From positions 1-64,000 of the forward strand of contig CAKPAI010000005.1 of assembly GCA_934133005.1 (NCBI GenBank): 64,000 nt of DNA, read 5' to 3'. Made by a program: the position numbers and the translations under genes. The stretch is from an uncultured Clostridia bacterium (GTDB lineage: Bacteria > Bacillota > Clostridia > TANB77 > CAG-508). Under the pieces are notes generated by a model. It did no database searches. It worked only from the letters and a program-made list of their open reading frames with translations, and was not told where the DNA came from. Positions 19,319 to 27,952 of this stretch are shown piece by piece; position 1 is the first letter of the stretch, and every line of letters starts with the position of its first letter.

Positions 19319-19332
19319 TGTGATATAGTATG
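19319..19332 (+). repeat. 14-base element TGTGATATAGTATG upstream of tcdA
   Basis: Exact 14-base match to 20211-20224. It contains a -10-like TATAGT preceded by TG and sits about 33 bases before the tcdA start, so it is probably a shared extended -10 promoter core. Confidence 0.5.
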
Positions 19333-19364
19333 GTGAAAACAAAAATATATGAAGGAAGAGTAAA

Positions 19365-20117
19365 ATGTTAAATCAATTTTCAAGAACAGAATTATTAATA
19401 GGAAAAGAAGCAATAGAAAAATTAAATAATGCAACAGTTGCAGTTTTTGGTATAGGTGGAGTTGGATCTTTTGTAGTAGAGGGTTTAGTTCGTGCAGGAG
19501 TTGGCCACTTTATATTAGTTGACGATGACAAAATTTGTTTAACAAATTTAAATAGACAAATAATTGCTACTAGAAAAACAATTGGAAAATACAAAGTAGA
19601 TGTAATGAAAGAAAGAATTTTAGAAATAAATCCTAATGCAACAGTTGAAACATATCAAGAATTCTTTATGCCAGAGTCTAAAGTTGAAATTCTAAATAAG
19701 GATTTATCATATGTTGCAGATTGTATAGATACAGTTACTGCAAAGATTGAATTAGTAGAGAGATGTTCTGAATTAAATATACCTATAATTTCTGCGATGG
19801 GAACAGGAAATAAACTAGACCCATCTAGATTTGAAATAACAGATATCTATAAAACAAGTATTTGTCCACTTGCAAAAGTTATGAGAAAAGAATTAAGAAA
19901 AAGAAATATAGATAGTTTAAAAGTTGTTTATTCAAAAGAAGAACCGATAAAACCAGATGAATCACTTGGATGTAGTTGTAAAACAAATTGTATATGTCCT
20001 CCTGGAACTAAAAGAAAATGCACGCAAAGAAATCAAGTCCCAGGAAGTATATCTTTTGTACCATCAGTTGCAGGTCTAATGGTAGCAGGAGAAATAATAA
20101 AAGATATTATAAAATAA
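19365..20117 (+). CDS. tcdA: tRNA threonylcarbamoyladenosine dehydratase, ThiF/E1-like
   Basis: Converts t6A at position 37 of ANN-decoding tRNAs to its cyclic form using ATP. The E1-like adenylation fold is clear: VFGIGGVGSFVVEGLVRAGV near residues 27-46, VDDDKICLTNLNRQI with the arginine finger, and SAMGTGNKLDPSRF near 144-157. This last motif separates TcdA from ThiF and MoeB. The C-terminal third has several cysteines (CSCKTNCICPPGTKRKC), more than in E. coli TcdA and possibly metal-binding. It is transcribed alone between two promoter-like 14-base repeats. Confidence 0.85.
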   Translation: MLNQFSRTELLIGKEAIEKLNNATVAVFGIGGVGSFVVEGLVRAGVGHFILVDDDKICLTNLNRQIIATRKTIGKYKVDVMKERILEINPNATVETYQEFFMPESKVEILNKDLSYVADCIDTVTAKIELVERCSELNIPIISAMGTGNKLDPSRFEITDIYKTSICPLAKVMRKELRKRNIDSLKVVYSKEEPIKPDESLGCSCKTNCICPPGTKRKCTQRNQVPGSISFVPSVAGLMVAGEIIKDIIK

Positions 20118-20210
20118 TAAATAGAGGGGAAGGTATAATAAAAGTAGACTTTCTCTTTTTTATTTTTAAAGTAAAATATTTAAGAATTTTTATAGAAATA
20201 TAACTGATGT

Positions 20211-20224
20211 TGTGATATAGTATG
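20211..20224 (+). repeat. 14-base element TGTGATATAGTATG upstream of the GT-C-like gene
   Basis: Second exact copy of the element at 19319-19332, here about 38 bases before the start at 20263. Same interpretation: an extended -10 promoter core (TATAGT). Confidence 0.5.
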
Positions 20225-20262
20225 CTAAGAAAAATATTAGAAATTTAAGGGGAATAACAAAA

Positions 20263-21771
20263 GTGAAAAAAATAGTATATTATTTTGGAATTTTATTTGT
20301 ATTAGTAGTAATTCTTGTGAATTTATTATTTACAGCAAGACTAGACACATCAGAACATGTAGAAATAAATTTTAATGAATTTTTTTATATAGTAGTAGTT
20401 ATAATATTAAGTATTGCACTACTTTGTATTACATATATTTTTAACAAGTATTTAACAGGCGAAGATGAGAAGATAAAGAAAAAAAGAAAGATAATGTTTA
20501 TTATAAGTATAACTCTATATATAGTTGCAAACATTACTTGGGTTATCTTTATAAGACCTGCAATAGTAGGAGATCAAATACATGCTTGTAACATGGCACA
20601 AACATTTTACAGAAATAACTTAGAAGAATTCTTGCCAAATTTAACATATGCAGGTATCCCACTTAGTGAATATATGCAAGCGTATCATCAACAAATATCT
20701 CTAGCTTTTGTATTTAGTTTATTTTTTAGAATTATTCATTTTGATGGAATTGGAGTATTAAGAGTTTTAAATGTTATTGGAAATATAGCAGTTGTATTTG
20801 CTTTATATAAAATAACTGTACAAATATCAAAAAAGTATAAAACTAATAAAGTGAGAATGTTTACAATGATATTAACGTTCTTCTCACTTATAATGGCATC
20901 AACTTTTATATATGGAGATATACCAGGACTTGCTTTATGCTTATGGGCTACATACTTTATGATGAAATATAGTGAAACTAAGAAAATAAACTATCCGATT
21001 ATTGCTTCAATTTTTACGATGATAGCTTATATGATGAGAATGAATAATCTTATATTTATAATAGCTACAGTAATTTATTTGTTCTTAAATTTATTTAATG
21101 AAATAAAAAGTAAAAGTGTAAAAGAGAAACTTATAAATGTAGGAGTAATTGCAATGTATATAATAGTGTCAATTATTCCTGCAGGAATAGTAAAAAACTA
21201 TTATTTAGATAAATATAATATGGATAAAACAAAAGAGTATCCTAATATAAGTTATTTTTATATGGCAATGGAAGAGTCTTGGAGAGGTAATGGATGGTAT
21301 AATGAAGATATTGGAGAACCAGCATTAAGAAATCCAGAAGAAAAAAAGGTAGAATATAAAGAAAAGATAAAGGAAAGGTTACAATACTTTGGAAGTCACC
21401 CAGGCTATACTATTGATTTTTATACAAAAAAGATAGCCTCTATGTGGGCAGAAACTACATATTCTCAAATAAGAAATAATATGGTTGGAGAAGATTTTTG
21501 GCTTGAAAAGATGACTGAACCATTAGAGTTTTATCAAAAAGCATTAGTGCTTTTAATGTTTGGTTGCACACTAGTAGTGCTGATACAAAATAGAAAAAAT
21601 CTATCGATAGATGTAATTTTTCTACTTACGATTTTTGCTGGTGGTTTTGCATTTCATATATTATGGGAAGCAAAATCAAGATATATAATGCCATATTTAA
21701 TTTCGTTAATACCAATTGCTAGTATTGAAATAGAAAAATTTAAAATATGCAGATTAAAGGAGAAAAAATAG
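20263..21771 (+). CDS. multi-pass membrane protein, GT-C glycosyltransferase-like
   Basis: About ten hydrophobic helices are spread over 502 residues. The first outer loop carries RPAIVGDQIHACNMAQ, placing an acidic pair after the third helix as in lipid-linked-sugar GT-C transferases of the ArnT/PMT type. A large hydrophilic stretch (about 325-395) precedes the last helices. This suggests transfer of a sugar from a polyprenyl carrier to a surface target, but I see no signature that fixes donor or acceptor. Start chosen at GTG 20263 with GGGG at 20250-20253 as a weak ribosome site. Its stop touches the polA ATG. Confidence 0.55.
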   Translation: MKKIVYYFGILFVLVVILVNLLFTARLDTSEHVEINFNEFFYIVVVIILSIALLCITYIFNKYLTGEDEKIKKKRKIMFIISITLYIVANITWVIFIRPAIVGDQIHACNMAQTFYRNNLEEFLPNLTYAGIPLSEYMQAYHQQISLAFVFSLFFRIIHFDGIGVLRVLNVIGNIAVVFALYKITVQISKKYKTNKVRMFTMILTFFSLIMASTFIYGDIPGLALCLWATYFMMKYSETKKINYPIIASIFTMIAYMMRMNNLIFIIATVIYLFLNLFNEIKSKSVKEKLINVGVIAMYIIVSIIPAGIVKNYYLDKYNMDKTKEYPNISYFYMAMEESWRGNGWYNEDIGEPALRNPEEKKVEYKEKIKERLQYFGSHPGYTIDFYTKKIASMWAETTYSQIRNNMVGEDFWLEKMTEPLEFYQKALVLLMFGCTLVVLIQNRKNLSIDVIFLLTIFAGGFAFHILWEAKSRYIMPYLISLIPIASIEIEKFKICRLKEKK

Positions 21772-24564
21772 ATGAGTTCAAATAGACTACTTATAATTGA
21801 TGGAAATAGCATAATGAACAGGGCTTTTTATGGAACTATGCATGCTAAGACTATGATGAGCGTAGATGGAAAATATACAAACGCGTTATATGGTTTTTTA
21901 TCAATACTTTTTAAAGAATTAGAAGAATTAGACCCTGAATATATTGCTGTTGCTTTCGACTTAAAAGCCCCCACACATAGACATAAAATGTATGATGGCT
22001 ATAAAGGAACAAGACATGCTATGCCAGAAGAACTAGCTCAGCAAATGCCAGTAATAAAAGAAATATTAAAAGACATGAATATAGCTGTAATAGAAAAGGA
22101 AGGCTATGAAGCGGATGACATAATAGGAACTATGTCAAAAGAAGCGGAAAAAGAAGGTCACCTTGTAACAATTCTATCTGGAGACAGAGATACATTCCAA
22201 CTTGTAAGCAAAAATATTACAGTACGAATACCTAGAACAAAAATGGGAAAAACAGAAGTTGATGATTATACAGAAGAAAAAATTGAAGAAGAATATGGAC
22301 TAATTCCCAAAGCTCTAATAGAAGTAAAAGGGTTAATGGGAGATACATCTGATAATATTCCAGGAGTACCAGGGGTAGGAGAAAAAACTGCAATAAAATT
22401 AGTAAAAGATTTTGGTACAGTGGAAAATTTATATGAAAAAGTAGAAAGTGGAGAATCAGGATTAAAAGGAGCATTAAAAGAAAAAATAGAAAATAATAAA
22501 GATTTAGCGATGTTGTCTAAAACATTAGGAACTATTTTATTAGATGCTAGACTTGACACAAAAGTAGATGAATTGAAGTTAAAAGAGTGGAATAAAGAAG
22601 AAGTTTTAAAGAAATTTAAAGAGTTAAGATTTAATAGATTCATTGATAGATTTTCACTATCGGATAGTGAAAATAAAAGTGGTGAAACAAGTATAAAAAA
22701 ATTATTTGAAATAGAAGAAATTGATATTAATGATAAAGATTTTTCAAGTAAAGTAGAAAACACAATAGAAAAAATTAAGCAAAGTAAAGAAATAATATAT
22801 TACTTTGAAAAGAAAAATATAAATATAGCAGATGAAAATAAATTTAAAATAGTGGACGAAGAATTGCAAAGTGTTGCTATTTACAATGAAGAGGAAAATA
22901 AAATAATTTATATCAAAAATTTTGTTTTAGATAATAATACAAAAGAAAATGCCAATGCTAAAATGATTTTAGACTTATTTGAAGATGAAGAAATAAGCAA
23001 AGTATCATATAAGGCTAAACATGACTATATCATATTGAAAGAAGTAGGAATAGACTACAAAAATCTAAAATATGATGCTGAAATTGCGGGATATAATTTA
23101 AATCCAACTGATAAAAATACAATTGAATCAATGGCAAATAAATATTTAAATATTGATTTTGAAGAGTACTTAGAAAATGGTAATAAAGAAGATTTAAAGC
23201 AGATGAATCTATTCGACATGCAACTTTCAATTGATAAGAAAAGTTCTGAAATTCAAGAAAAAGAAAAAATGAAATCTTGTATGATTTGTTATACTATTGC
23301 AAAGTTAAAAGATATAACAATAAAGAAATTAGAAGAAGAAAGAAGTCTAGCTTTATTTAATAATATAGAAATTCCATTAGTGTTAGTACTTGCGCAGATG
23401 CAATATAGTGGAATGTATGTAAATGATAAAGAATTAAAAGACTTTGGGGAAGAGCTAAAAGAAAGCGTTGAAAAACTAACAAGTGATATATATGGATTAG
23501 CAGGAGAAGAATTTAATATAAATTCACACCAACAACTCGGAAAAATATTATTTGAAAAATTAAAACTTCCTGCTCCTAAGAAAACAAAAACTGGATACTC
23601 AACAGATGTGGATGTATTAGAAAAACTTATAAATGAGCATGAAATTATAGAAAAAATATTAAGCTATAGAAAAATTGCAAAATTAAATTCAACATATATT
23701 GAGGGACTAATTCCATGTATAAATAAATATACACATAAAATACATTCAAAATTTCATCAAACAATAACTGCAACAGGAAGAATTAGTTCTACTGATCCAA
23801 ATCTTCAAAATATACCAACTAGAGAAGAAATTGGAAAGCAAATAAGAAAAGCGTTTTTGCCAGAAGAAGGAAATATTTATATAGATGCGGATTATTCTCA
23901 AATAGAACTTAGAGTATTAGCACATATCTCTAAAGACGAGAATATGATATATGCATTTAATCATGGAGAGGACATTCATAGGCAAGCTGCATCAAAAGTA
24001 TTTAATATACCAATTGATGAAGTAACTAAAGAGCAAAGAAGTTCAGCAAAAGCTGTTAATTTTGGAATAGTTTATGGAATAAGTGATTTCGGTCTTGCAA
24101 ATCAAATAAAGGTTTCAAATAAAAAGGCAAAACAATATATAAATGATTACTTGGAAAAATACAGTGGAATAAAGAACTTTATGGATAACATAATTGAAGA
24201 TGCAAAAGAAAAAGGTTATGTAGAAACTTTATTTGGAAGAAGAAGGTATATTCCAGAACTAAAATCAAATAACTATATGGTGAGAAAATTTGGAGATAGA
24301 GTAGCAATGAATACTCCAATTCAAGGAACAGCAGCAGACATTATGAAAATTGCTATGATAAATGTGAATAAAGAATTGAAAGAAAAGAAAATTGATGGTA
24401 AAATAGTATTGCAAATTCATGACGAACTTTTACTAGAAGTAAAAGAAGAACAAAAAGAAATAGCAAAAGAAATATTAAAAAGAAATATGGAAAATGCCAT
24501 GAAACTAGACGTACCACTAGAAGTAGAACTATCAGAAGGAAAAAACTGGTATGAAGTAAAATAA
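21772..24564 (+). CDS. polA: DNA polymerase I
   Basis: Repair and Okazaki-fragment polymerase. The 5' nuclease domain (1-300) begins LLIIDGNSIMNRAFYG and has GDRDTFQLV and GVPGVGEKTA. The middle domain (about 310-540) has the exonuclease fold but lacks the acidic residues of motif I (VAIYNEEENK), so proofreading is probably lost as in many Gram-positive Pol I enzymes. The polymerase domain has DADYSQIELRVLAHIS (motif A), QRSSAKAVNFGIVYG (motif B, O-helix) and QIHDELLLEV (motif C). Length 930 is normal. AAGGAG sits 9-14 bases before the ATG, which abuts the upstream stop. Confidence 0.96.
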   Translation: MSSNRLLIIDGNSIMNRAFYGTMHAKTMMSVDGKYTNALYGFLSILFKELEELDPEYIAVAFDLKAPTHRHKMYDGYKGTRHAMPEELAQQMPVIKEILKDMNIAVIEKEGYEADDIIGTMSKEAEKEGHLVTILSGDRDTFQLVSKNITVRIPRTKMGKTEVDDYTEEKIEEEYGLIPKALIEVKGLMGDTSDNIPGVPGVGEKTAIKLVKDFGTVENLYEKVESGESGLKGALKEKIENNKDLAMLSKTLGTILLDARLDTKVDELKLKEWNKEEVLKKFKELRFNRFIDRFSLSDSENKSGETSIKKLFEIEEIDINDKDFSSKVENTIEKIKQSKEIIYYFEKKNINIADENKFKIVDEELQSVAIYNEEENKIIYIKNFVLDNNTKENANAKMILDLFEDEEISKVSYKAKHDYIILKEVGIDYKNLKYDAEIAGYNLNPTDKNTIESMANKYLNIDFEEYLENGNKEDLKQMNLFDMQLSIDKKSSEIQEKEKMKSCMICYTIAKLKDITIKKLEEERSLALFNNIEIPLVLVLAQMQYSGMYVNDKELKDFGEELKESVEKLTSDIYGLAGEEFNINSHQQLGKILFEKLKLPAPKKTKTGYSTDVDVLEKLINEHEIIEKILSYRKIAKLNSTYIEGLIPCINKYTHKIHSKFHQTITATGRISSTDPNLQNIPTREEIGKQIRKAFLPEEGNIYIDADYSQIELRVLAHISKDENMIYAFNHGEDIHRQAASKVFNIPIDEVTKEQRSSAKAVNFGIVYGISDFGLANQIKVSNKKAKQYINDYLEKYSGIKNFMDNIIEDAKEKGYVETLFGRRRYIPELKSNNYMVRKFGDRVAMNTPIQGTAADIMKIAMINVNKELKEKKIDGKIVLQIHDELLLEVKEEQKEIAKEILKRNMENAMKLDVPLEVELSEGKNWYEVK

Positions 24565-24636
24565 CAAAAATGTTATATTTATACAAGACTTGCAAATAAT
24601 AAATAATAAAACTTATACAAAAGAAGGGAGATAATT

Positions 24637-25212
24637 TTGAGAGATAAGCTTAAAATTATATGTACGGTAGTTTTAATATTACTCATAATAGGTATAGGAA
24701 TTTATAATGTATTTGATATAAATAATATAATATTAAAAAAGATATATCCAATAAAATATGAAAATTATGTAGAAAAATATGCTAAGCAATGTAATGTGGA
24801 TCCACTACTGGTTTACTCTATAATAAAGGCAGAAAGCAACTTTAAAAGCAGTGCAAAATCTTCTAGTGGAGCACAAGGATTAATGCAAATAATGGAGGAT
24901 ACTGCCAAAGAATTAAGTGAAAAATTAGAAAACGATTCAGATATAGAAATTGATTTATATGATGAAGAAAAAAATATAATGTATGGAACAGAGTATTATT
25001 CATATTTGTTAAGTCATTATAATGAAACTATAAATCTCGCACTTGCAGCATATAACGCAGGAATAGGAAATGTTGATAGATGGATAAAAGATGGAATAAT
25101 AAAAGAAGATGGAAGCAATATAGAAAATATTCCATATAAAGAAACTAATATGTATGTTAGAAAGATTTTAAATAACTATACTATGTATAAAAAAATATAT
25201 TTGAAACAGTAA
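24637..25212 (+). CDS. membrane-anchored lytic transglycosylase (SLT domain)
   Basis: Cleaves peptidoglycan glycan strands. An N-terminal helix (about residues 5-23) anchors a single SLT domain. VDPLLVYSIIKAESNFKSSA holds the catalytic Glu near residue 68. SSGAQGLMQIMEDTA and LALAAYNAGIGNVDRW are the standard lysozyme-fold motifs. It starts with TTG after GAAGGGAG, the only start that keeps the anchor. Many clostridia have this gene beside polA and coaE; here coaE is absent. Length is 191 residues. Confidence 0.9.
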   Translation: MRDKLKIICTVVLILLIIGIGIYNVFDINNIILKKIYPIKYENYVEKYAKQCNVDPLLVYSIIKAESNFKSSAKSSSGAQGLMQIMEDTAKELSEKLENDSDIEIDLYDEEKNIMYGTEYYSYLLSHYNETINLALAAYNAGIGNVDRWIKDGIIKEDGSNIENIPYKETNMYVRKILNNYTMYKKIYLKQ

Positions 25213-25247
25213 TTTTAAAATTCATATGAGTTTTAGAAGGAGTATAT

Positions 25248-26717
25248 ATGAAAACTAAAAAAATAACAGTTAGTATTTTTCAAATTTTGATATTTGTACT
25301 AATAGTTTGTATTATTAGCATAATAGCAATAGTGGTTGTTATGAATCAAAAAAAAGAGATAACTGTGAATGAAAAATTAGGTGAAAAAAGTGAAATTTTT
25401 AATGGTATGGGAACTGTAAATGAGCCATATGAAATTAAGAATGTAGAAGATTTAATAAAATTATCTGAAAGTGTAAATAATGGTAAAGATTATGCAGGGC
25501 TAATATTTAAGTTAGAAGATAATATTGATTTTAGCAGTGTTCAGAATTTCTTGCCTATTGGGAATAATCCTAATAACAGTGAAGGAAAAGCTACATTTGC
25601 AGGAACTTTTGATGGAAATGCGAAGTCTATTATAGGAATTACAAAAAATGTATCACAAGATAGTGAAAATAAGAATTTTGCATTATTTGGAGATAATACT
25701 GGTACTATAAAAAATTTAAGAATAACTGCTCAAATAGATATTGAAAAGGCAATAAGTGATGAGATAAAAGTAGCAGTTTTAACCTTAAATAATTCTGGTA
25801 GCATAGAAAACTGCAAAGTAGAAGGAGAAATTACTGCTAGTTTAGATAGTTATGAAAATAATTCAGAAGTGTCTGGGATAACAATTCAAAACACTGGAAA
25901 TATAATTGATAGTTCTAGCTTAGTTAATATAACTTCAAACTTAAAGAAAGCTGGGATTTGTATTGAAAATGAAGGGGTAATAACTAATACTACAAATTCT
26001 GGAATTGTAAAAGAAGAAGAAGCTTCTACTAATTACACGGTAGGAAATGTATATGAAAATAAGGGAACAATGACAAATTGTAACAATACAGGGCTTATTC
26101 AAGGGTATTTAGCAGTAGGAGTTGTGGGAAAATCAAGTGGAACGTTGATTTCTTGCCAAAATACTGGTGAAATATCCAATATATATGATGAAAGCAATAC
26201 AATTGAGGCAGAGTCTGTATGTGCAGGTGTTATAATTGAACTTGATTCTAATGCAACTTTAGAAAATAGTAGAAATTCTGGTGAAATTGTAGGAAATGAG
26301 CAAATAGCTGGAATTTGTATAATCAATAATGGTAAAATCACAAATTGTACTAATGAAGCTAAAATTTCTAAAAAAGAGAATTCAACAGAGAAAAATATTG
26401 ACATATCAGGAATTTGTGCTATAAATAAAGAAGGAAGTTTACAGAATTGTAAGAATATAGCTGATATTTTGGCAATAAATGTAGGAAAACAAAAAATAAA
26501 ACTAGGAACGGTATGTGCAAGTGTTTATGCAAGTTCAATTATTGAAAATTGCGAGAACACTGGAAATATACAAACAGAAGGAAAAGATGTTAATGTATCA
26601 GAAGATAATATTTTAAATGTGACAAACTGCGTAAATTCAGGAACAGGTGCCATTGCACCAGTGTCACAAGGAAATATATTTGTTGGAATGATATATGGAA
26701 AATTAGAGGAGGAATAA
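25248..26717 (+). CDS. exported GLUG-like repeat protein
   Basis: One N-terminal membrane helix (about residues 8-32) is followed by an outside region of about 440 residues made of beta-solenoid repeats. These follow a pattern of roughly 25-35 residues with cores such as NTGTIKNLRI, NSGSIENCKVEGE, NTGNIIDSSSLVN and NNGKITNCTNEA. They resemble GLUG motifs found in clostridial surface and adhesin proteins. The entry GTVNEPYEIKNVEDL is typical of the leading domain in this class. A structural or adhesive role is inferred; no enzyme motif is seen. galE follows 4 bases later. Confidence 0.65.
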   Translation: MKTKKITVSIFQILIFVLIVCIISIIAIVVVMNQKKEITVNEKLGEKSEIFNGMGTVNEPYEIKNVEDLIKLSESVNNGKDYAGLIFKLEDNIDFSSVQNFLPIGNNPNNSEGKATFAGTFDGNAKSIIGITKNVSQDSENKNFALFGDNTGTIKNLRITAQIDIEKAISDEIKVAVLTLNNSGSIENCKVEGEITASLDSYENNSEVSGITIQNTGNIIDSSSLVNITSNLKKAGICIENEGVITNTTNSGIVKEEEASTNYTVGNVYENKGTMTNCNNTGLIQGYLAVGVVGKSSGTLISCQNTGEISNIYDESNTIEAESVCAGVIIELDSNATLENSRNSGEIVGNEQIAGICIINNGKITNCTNEAKISKKENSTEKNIDISGICAINKEGSLQNCKNIADILAINVGKQKIKLGTVCASVYASSIIENCENTGNIQTEGKDVNVSEDNILNVTNCVNSGTGAIAPVSQGNIFVGMIYGKLEEE

Positions 26718-26721
26718 AAAT

Positions 26722-27726
26722 ATGGCAATTTTAGTTACAGGTGGAGCTGGATTTATAGGAAGTCATACAGCAGTAGAATTATTAAATGCAGGTAAGGAAA
26801 TAGTAATTATTGATAATTTTTCAAATAGTAAACCTAAGGCTTTAGATTCTATAAGAAAGATTACGGGAAAAGATTTCAAATTCTATGAAATAGATTATCT
26901 AAATCAAAAAGACTTAGAAAAAGTTTTTGAGGAAAATAATATTGAAGCAGTAATGAATTTTGCAGGTTACAAAGCAGTTGGCGAATCTGTAAAAAAACCA
27001 TTAGAGTATTATAAGAATAATATTTCTGGTTGCATAACATTACTTGAAACTATGAGAAAGTATAATGTAAAGAAGTTTGTATTTAGTTCTTCTGCAACTG
27101 TATATGGTGAACCAGAAAGAATACCAATAACAGAGGATTGTAAAACAGGTGGAACAACTAACCCATATGGGACAACAAAATTATATATAGAACAAATTCT
27201 AAAAGATTTATATGCTTCTGATAATACATGGGATATATGTATATTAAGATATTTTAACCCAGTTGGAGCTCATGAAAGCGGATTAATTGGTGAAGAACCT
27301 CAAGGAATACCAAATAATTTAATGCCATATGTTGTAAGAGTAGCATCTGGCGAACTTAAAGAATTATCAGTTTTCGGAAATGATTATAATACTCCGGATG
27401 GAACAGGTGTAAGAGATTATATACATGTTGTAGATCTAGCTAAAGGACACTTAGCTGCATTAAATAAGCTAGATAAAGAGGGAAACGGATTATATATATA
27501 TAATTTAGGAACAGGGACAGGCGTAAGCGTTCTAGACATGGTAAAATCATTTGAAGAAATAACTGGAAATAAAGTAAATTACAAAATTGCTCCTCGTAGA
27601 GCAGGTGATATAGCAACATGTTATTCAAACCCAGAAAAGGCAAAAAATGAACTAGGTTGGACTGCAAAAAAAGGAATAAAAGAAATGTGTGAAGATTCAT
27701 GGAATTTCATTCAAAAAAATAAATAA
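26722..27726 (+). CDS. galE: UDP-glucose 4-epimerase
   Basis: Interconverts UDP-glucose and UDP-galactose, or their N-acetyl forms, supplying surface sugars. Extended SDR with TGGAGFIGSHTAVELL at residues 5-20 (NAD loop) and the catalytic SSSATVYGEPERIPI with a downstream YGTTK (Tyr-x3-Lys). NPYGTTKLYIEQ and RYFNPVGAHESG are GalE hallmarks. Length 334 is normal. AGAGGAGG at 26706-26713 lies inside the end of the repeat-protein gene, so the two genes are probably co-transcribed. The GT-C-like and acetylation genes nearby fit use in surface polysaccharide. Confidence 0.93.
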   Translation: MAILVTGGAGFIGSHTAVELLNAGKEIVIIDNFSNSKPKALDSIRKITGKDFKFYEIDYLNQKDLEKVFEENNIEAVMNFAGYKAVGESVKKPLEYYKNNISGCITLLETMRKYNVKKFVFSSSATVYGEPERIPITEDCKTGGTTNPYGTTKLYIEQILKDLYASDNTWDICILRYFNPVGAHESGLIGEEPQGIPNNLMPYVVRVASGELKELSVFGNDYNTPDGTGVRDYIHVVDLAKGHLAALNKLDKEGNGLYIYNLGTGTGVSVLDMVKSFEEITGNKVNYKIAPRRAGDIATCYSNPEKAKNELGWTAKKGIKEMCEDSWNFIQKNK

Positions 27727-27746
27727 ATTATAATAAGGAAAATAAA

Positions 27747-27932
27747 ATGACGATATTAGAAATATTTATATTATTGATGTGTGCAATAGGGATAACTGCA
27801 ATTTTTGATTCAAGAACAATTGTTGAAAAATTTTTTAGTTCAAATGATAAAATAACAACTATAAAGGTTGTAAAATTGTCAGGAGCAATTTTAACTTTAA
27901 CAGGAATATTAATACTATATTTTATAAAATAA
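27747..27932 (+). CDS. small two-helix membrane protein, unknown
   Basis: 61 residues with two hydrophobic segments (about 3-18 and 40-59) separated by a basic loop. A near-AAGGA ribosome site at 27735-27739 precedes the ATG. It sits between galE and valS in the same direction with short gaps. I do not recognise a family. Small proteins of this shape and position occur in clostridia, but no function can be stated. Confidence 0.55.
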   Translation: MTILEIFILLMCAIGITAIFDSRTIVEKFFSSNDKITTIKVVKLSGAILTLTGILILYFIK

Positions 27933-27952
27933 TAAAAGAAAGAAGAATAATA

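Noticed and set aside
27933..27952. T-box leader for valS
   Set aside because: Only 20 bases separate valS from the preceding small gene. There is no room for a T-box and none is seen upstream in the operon.
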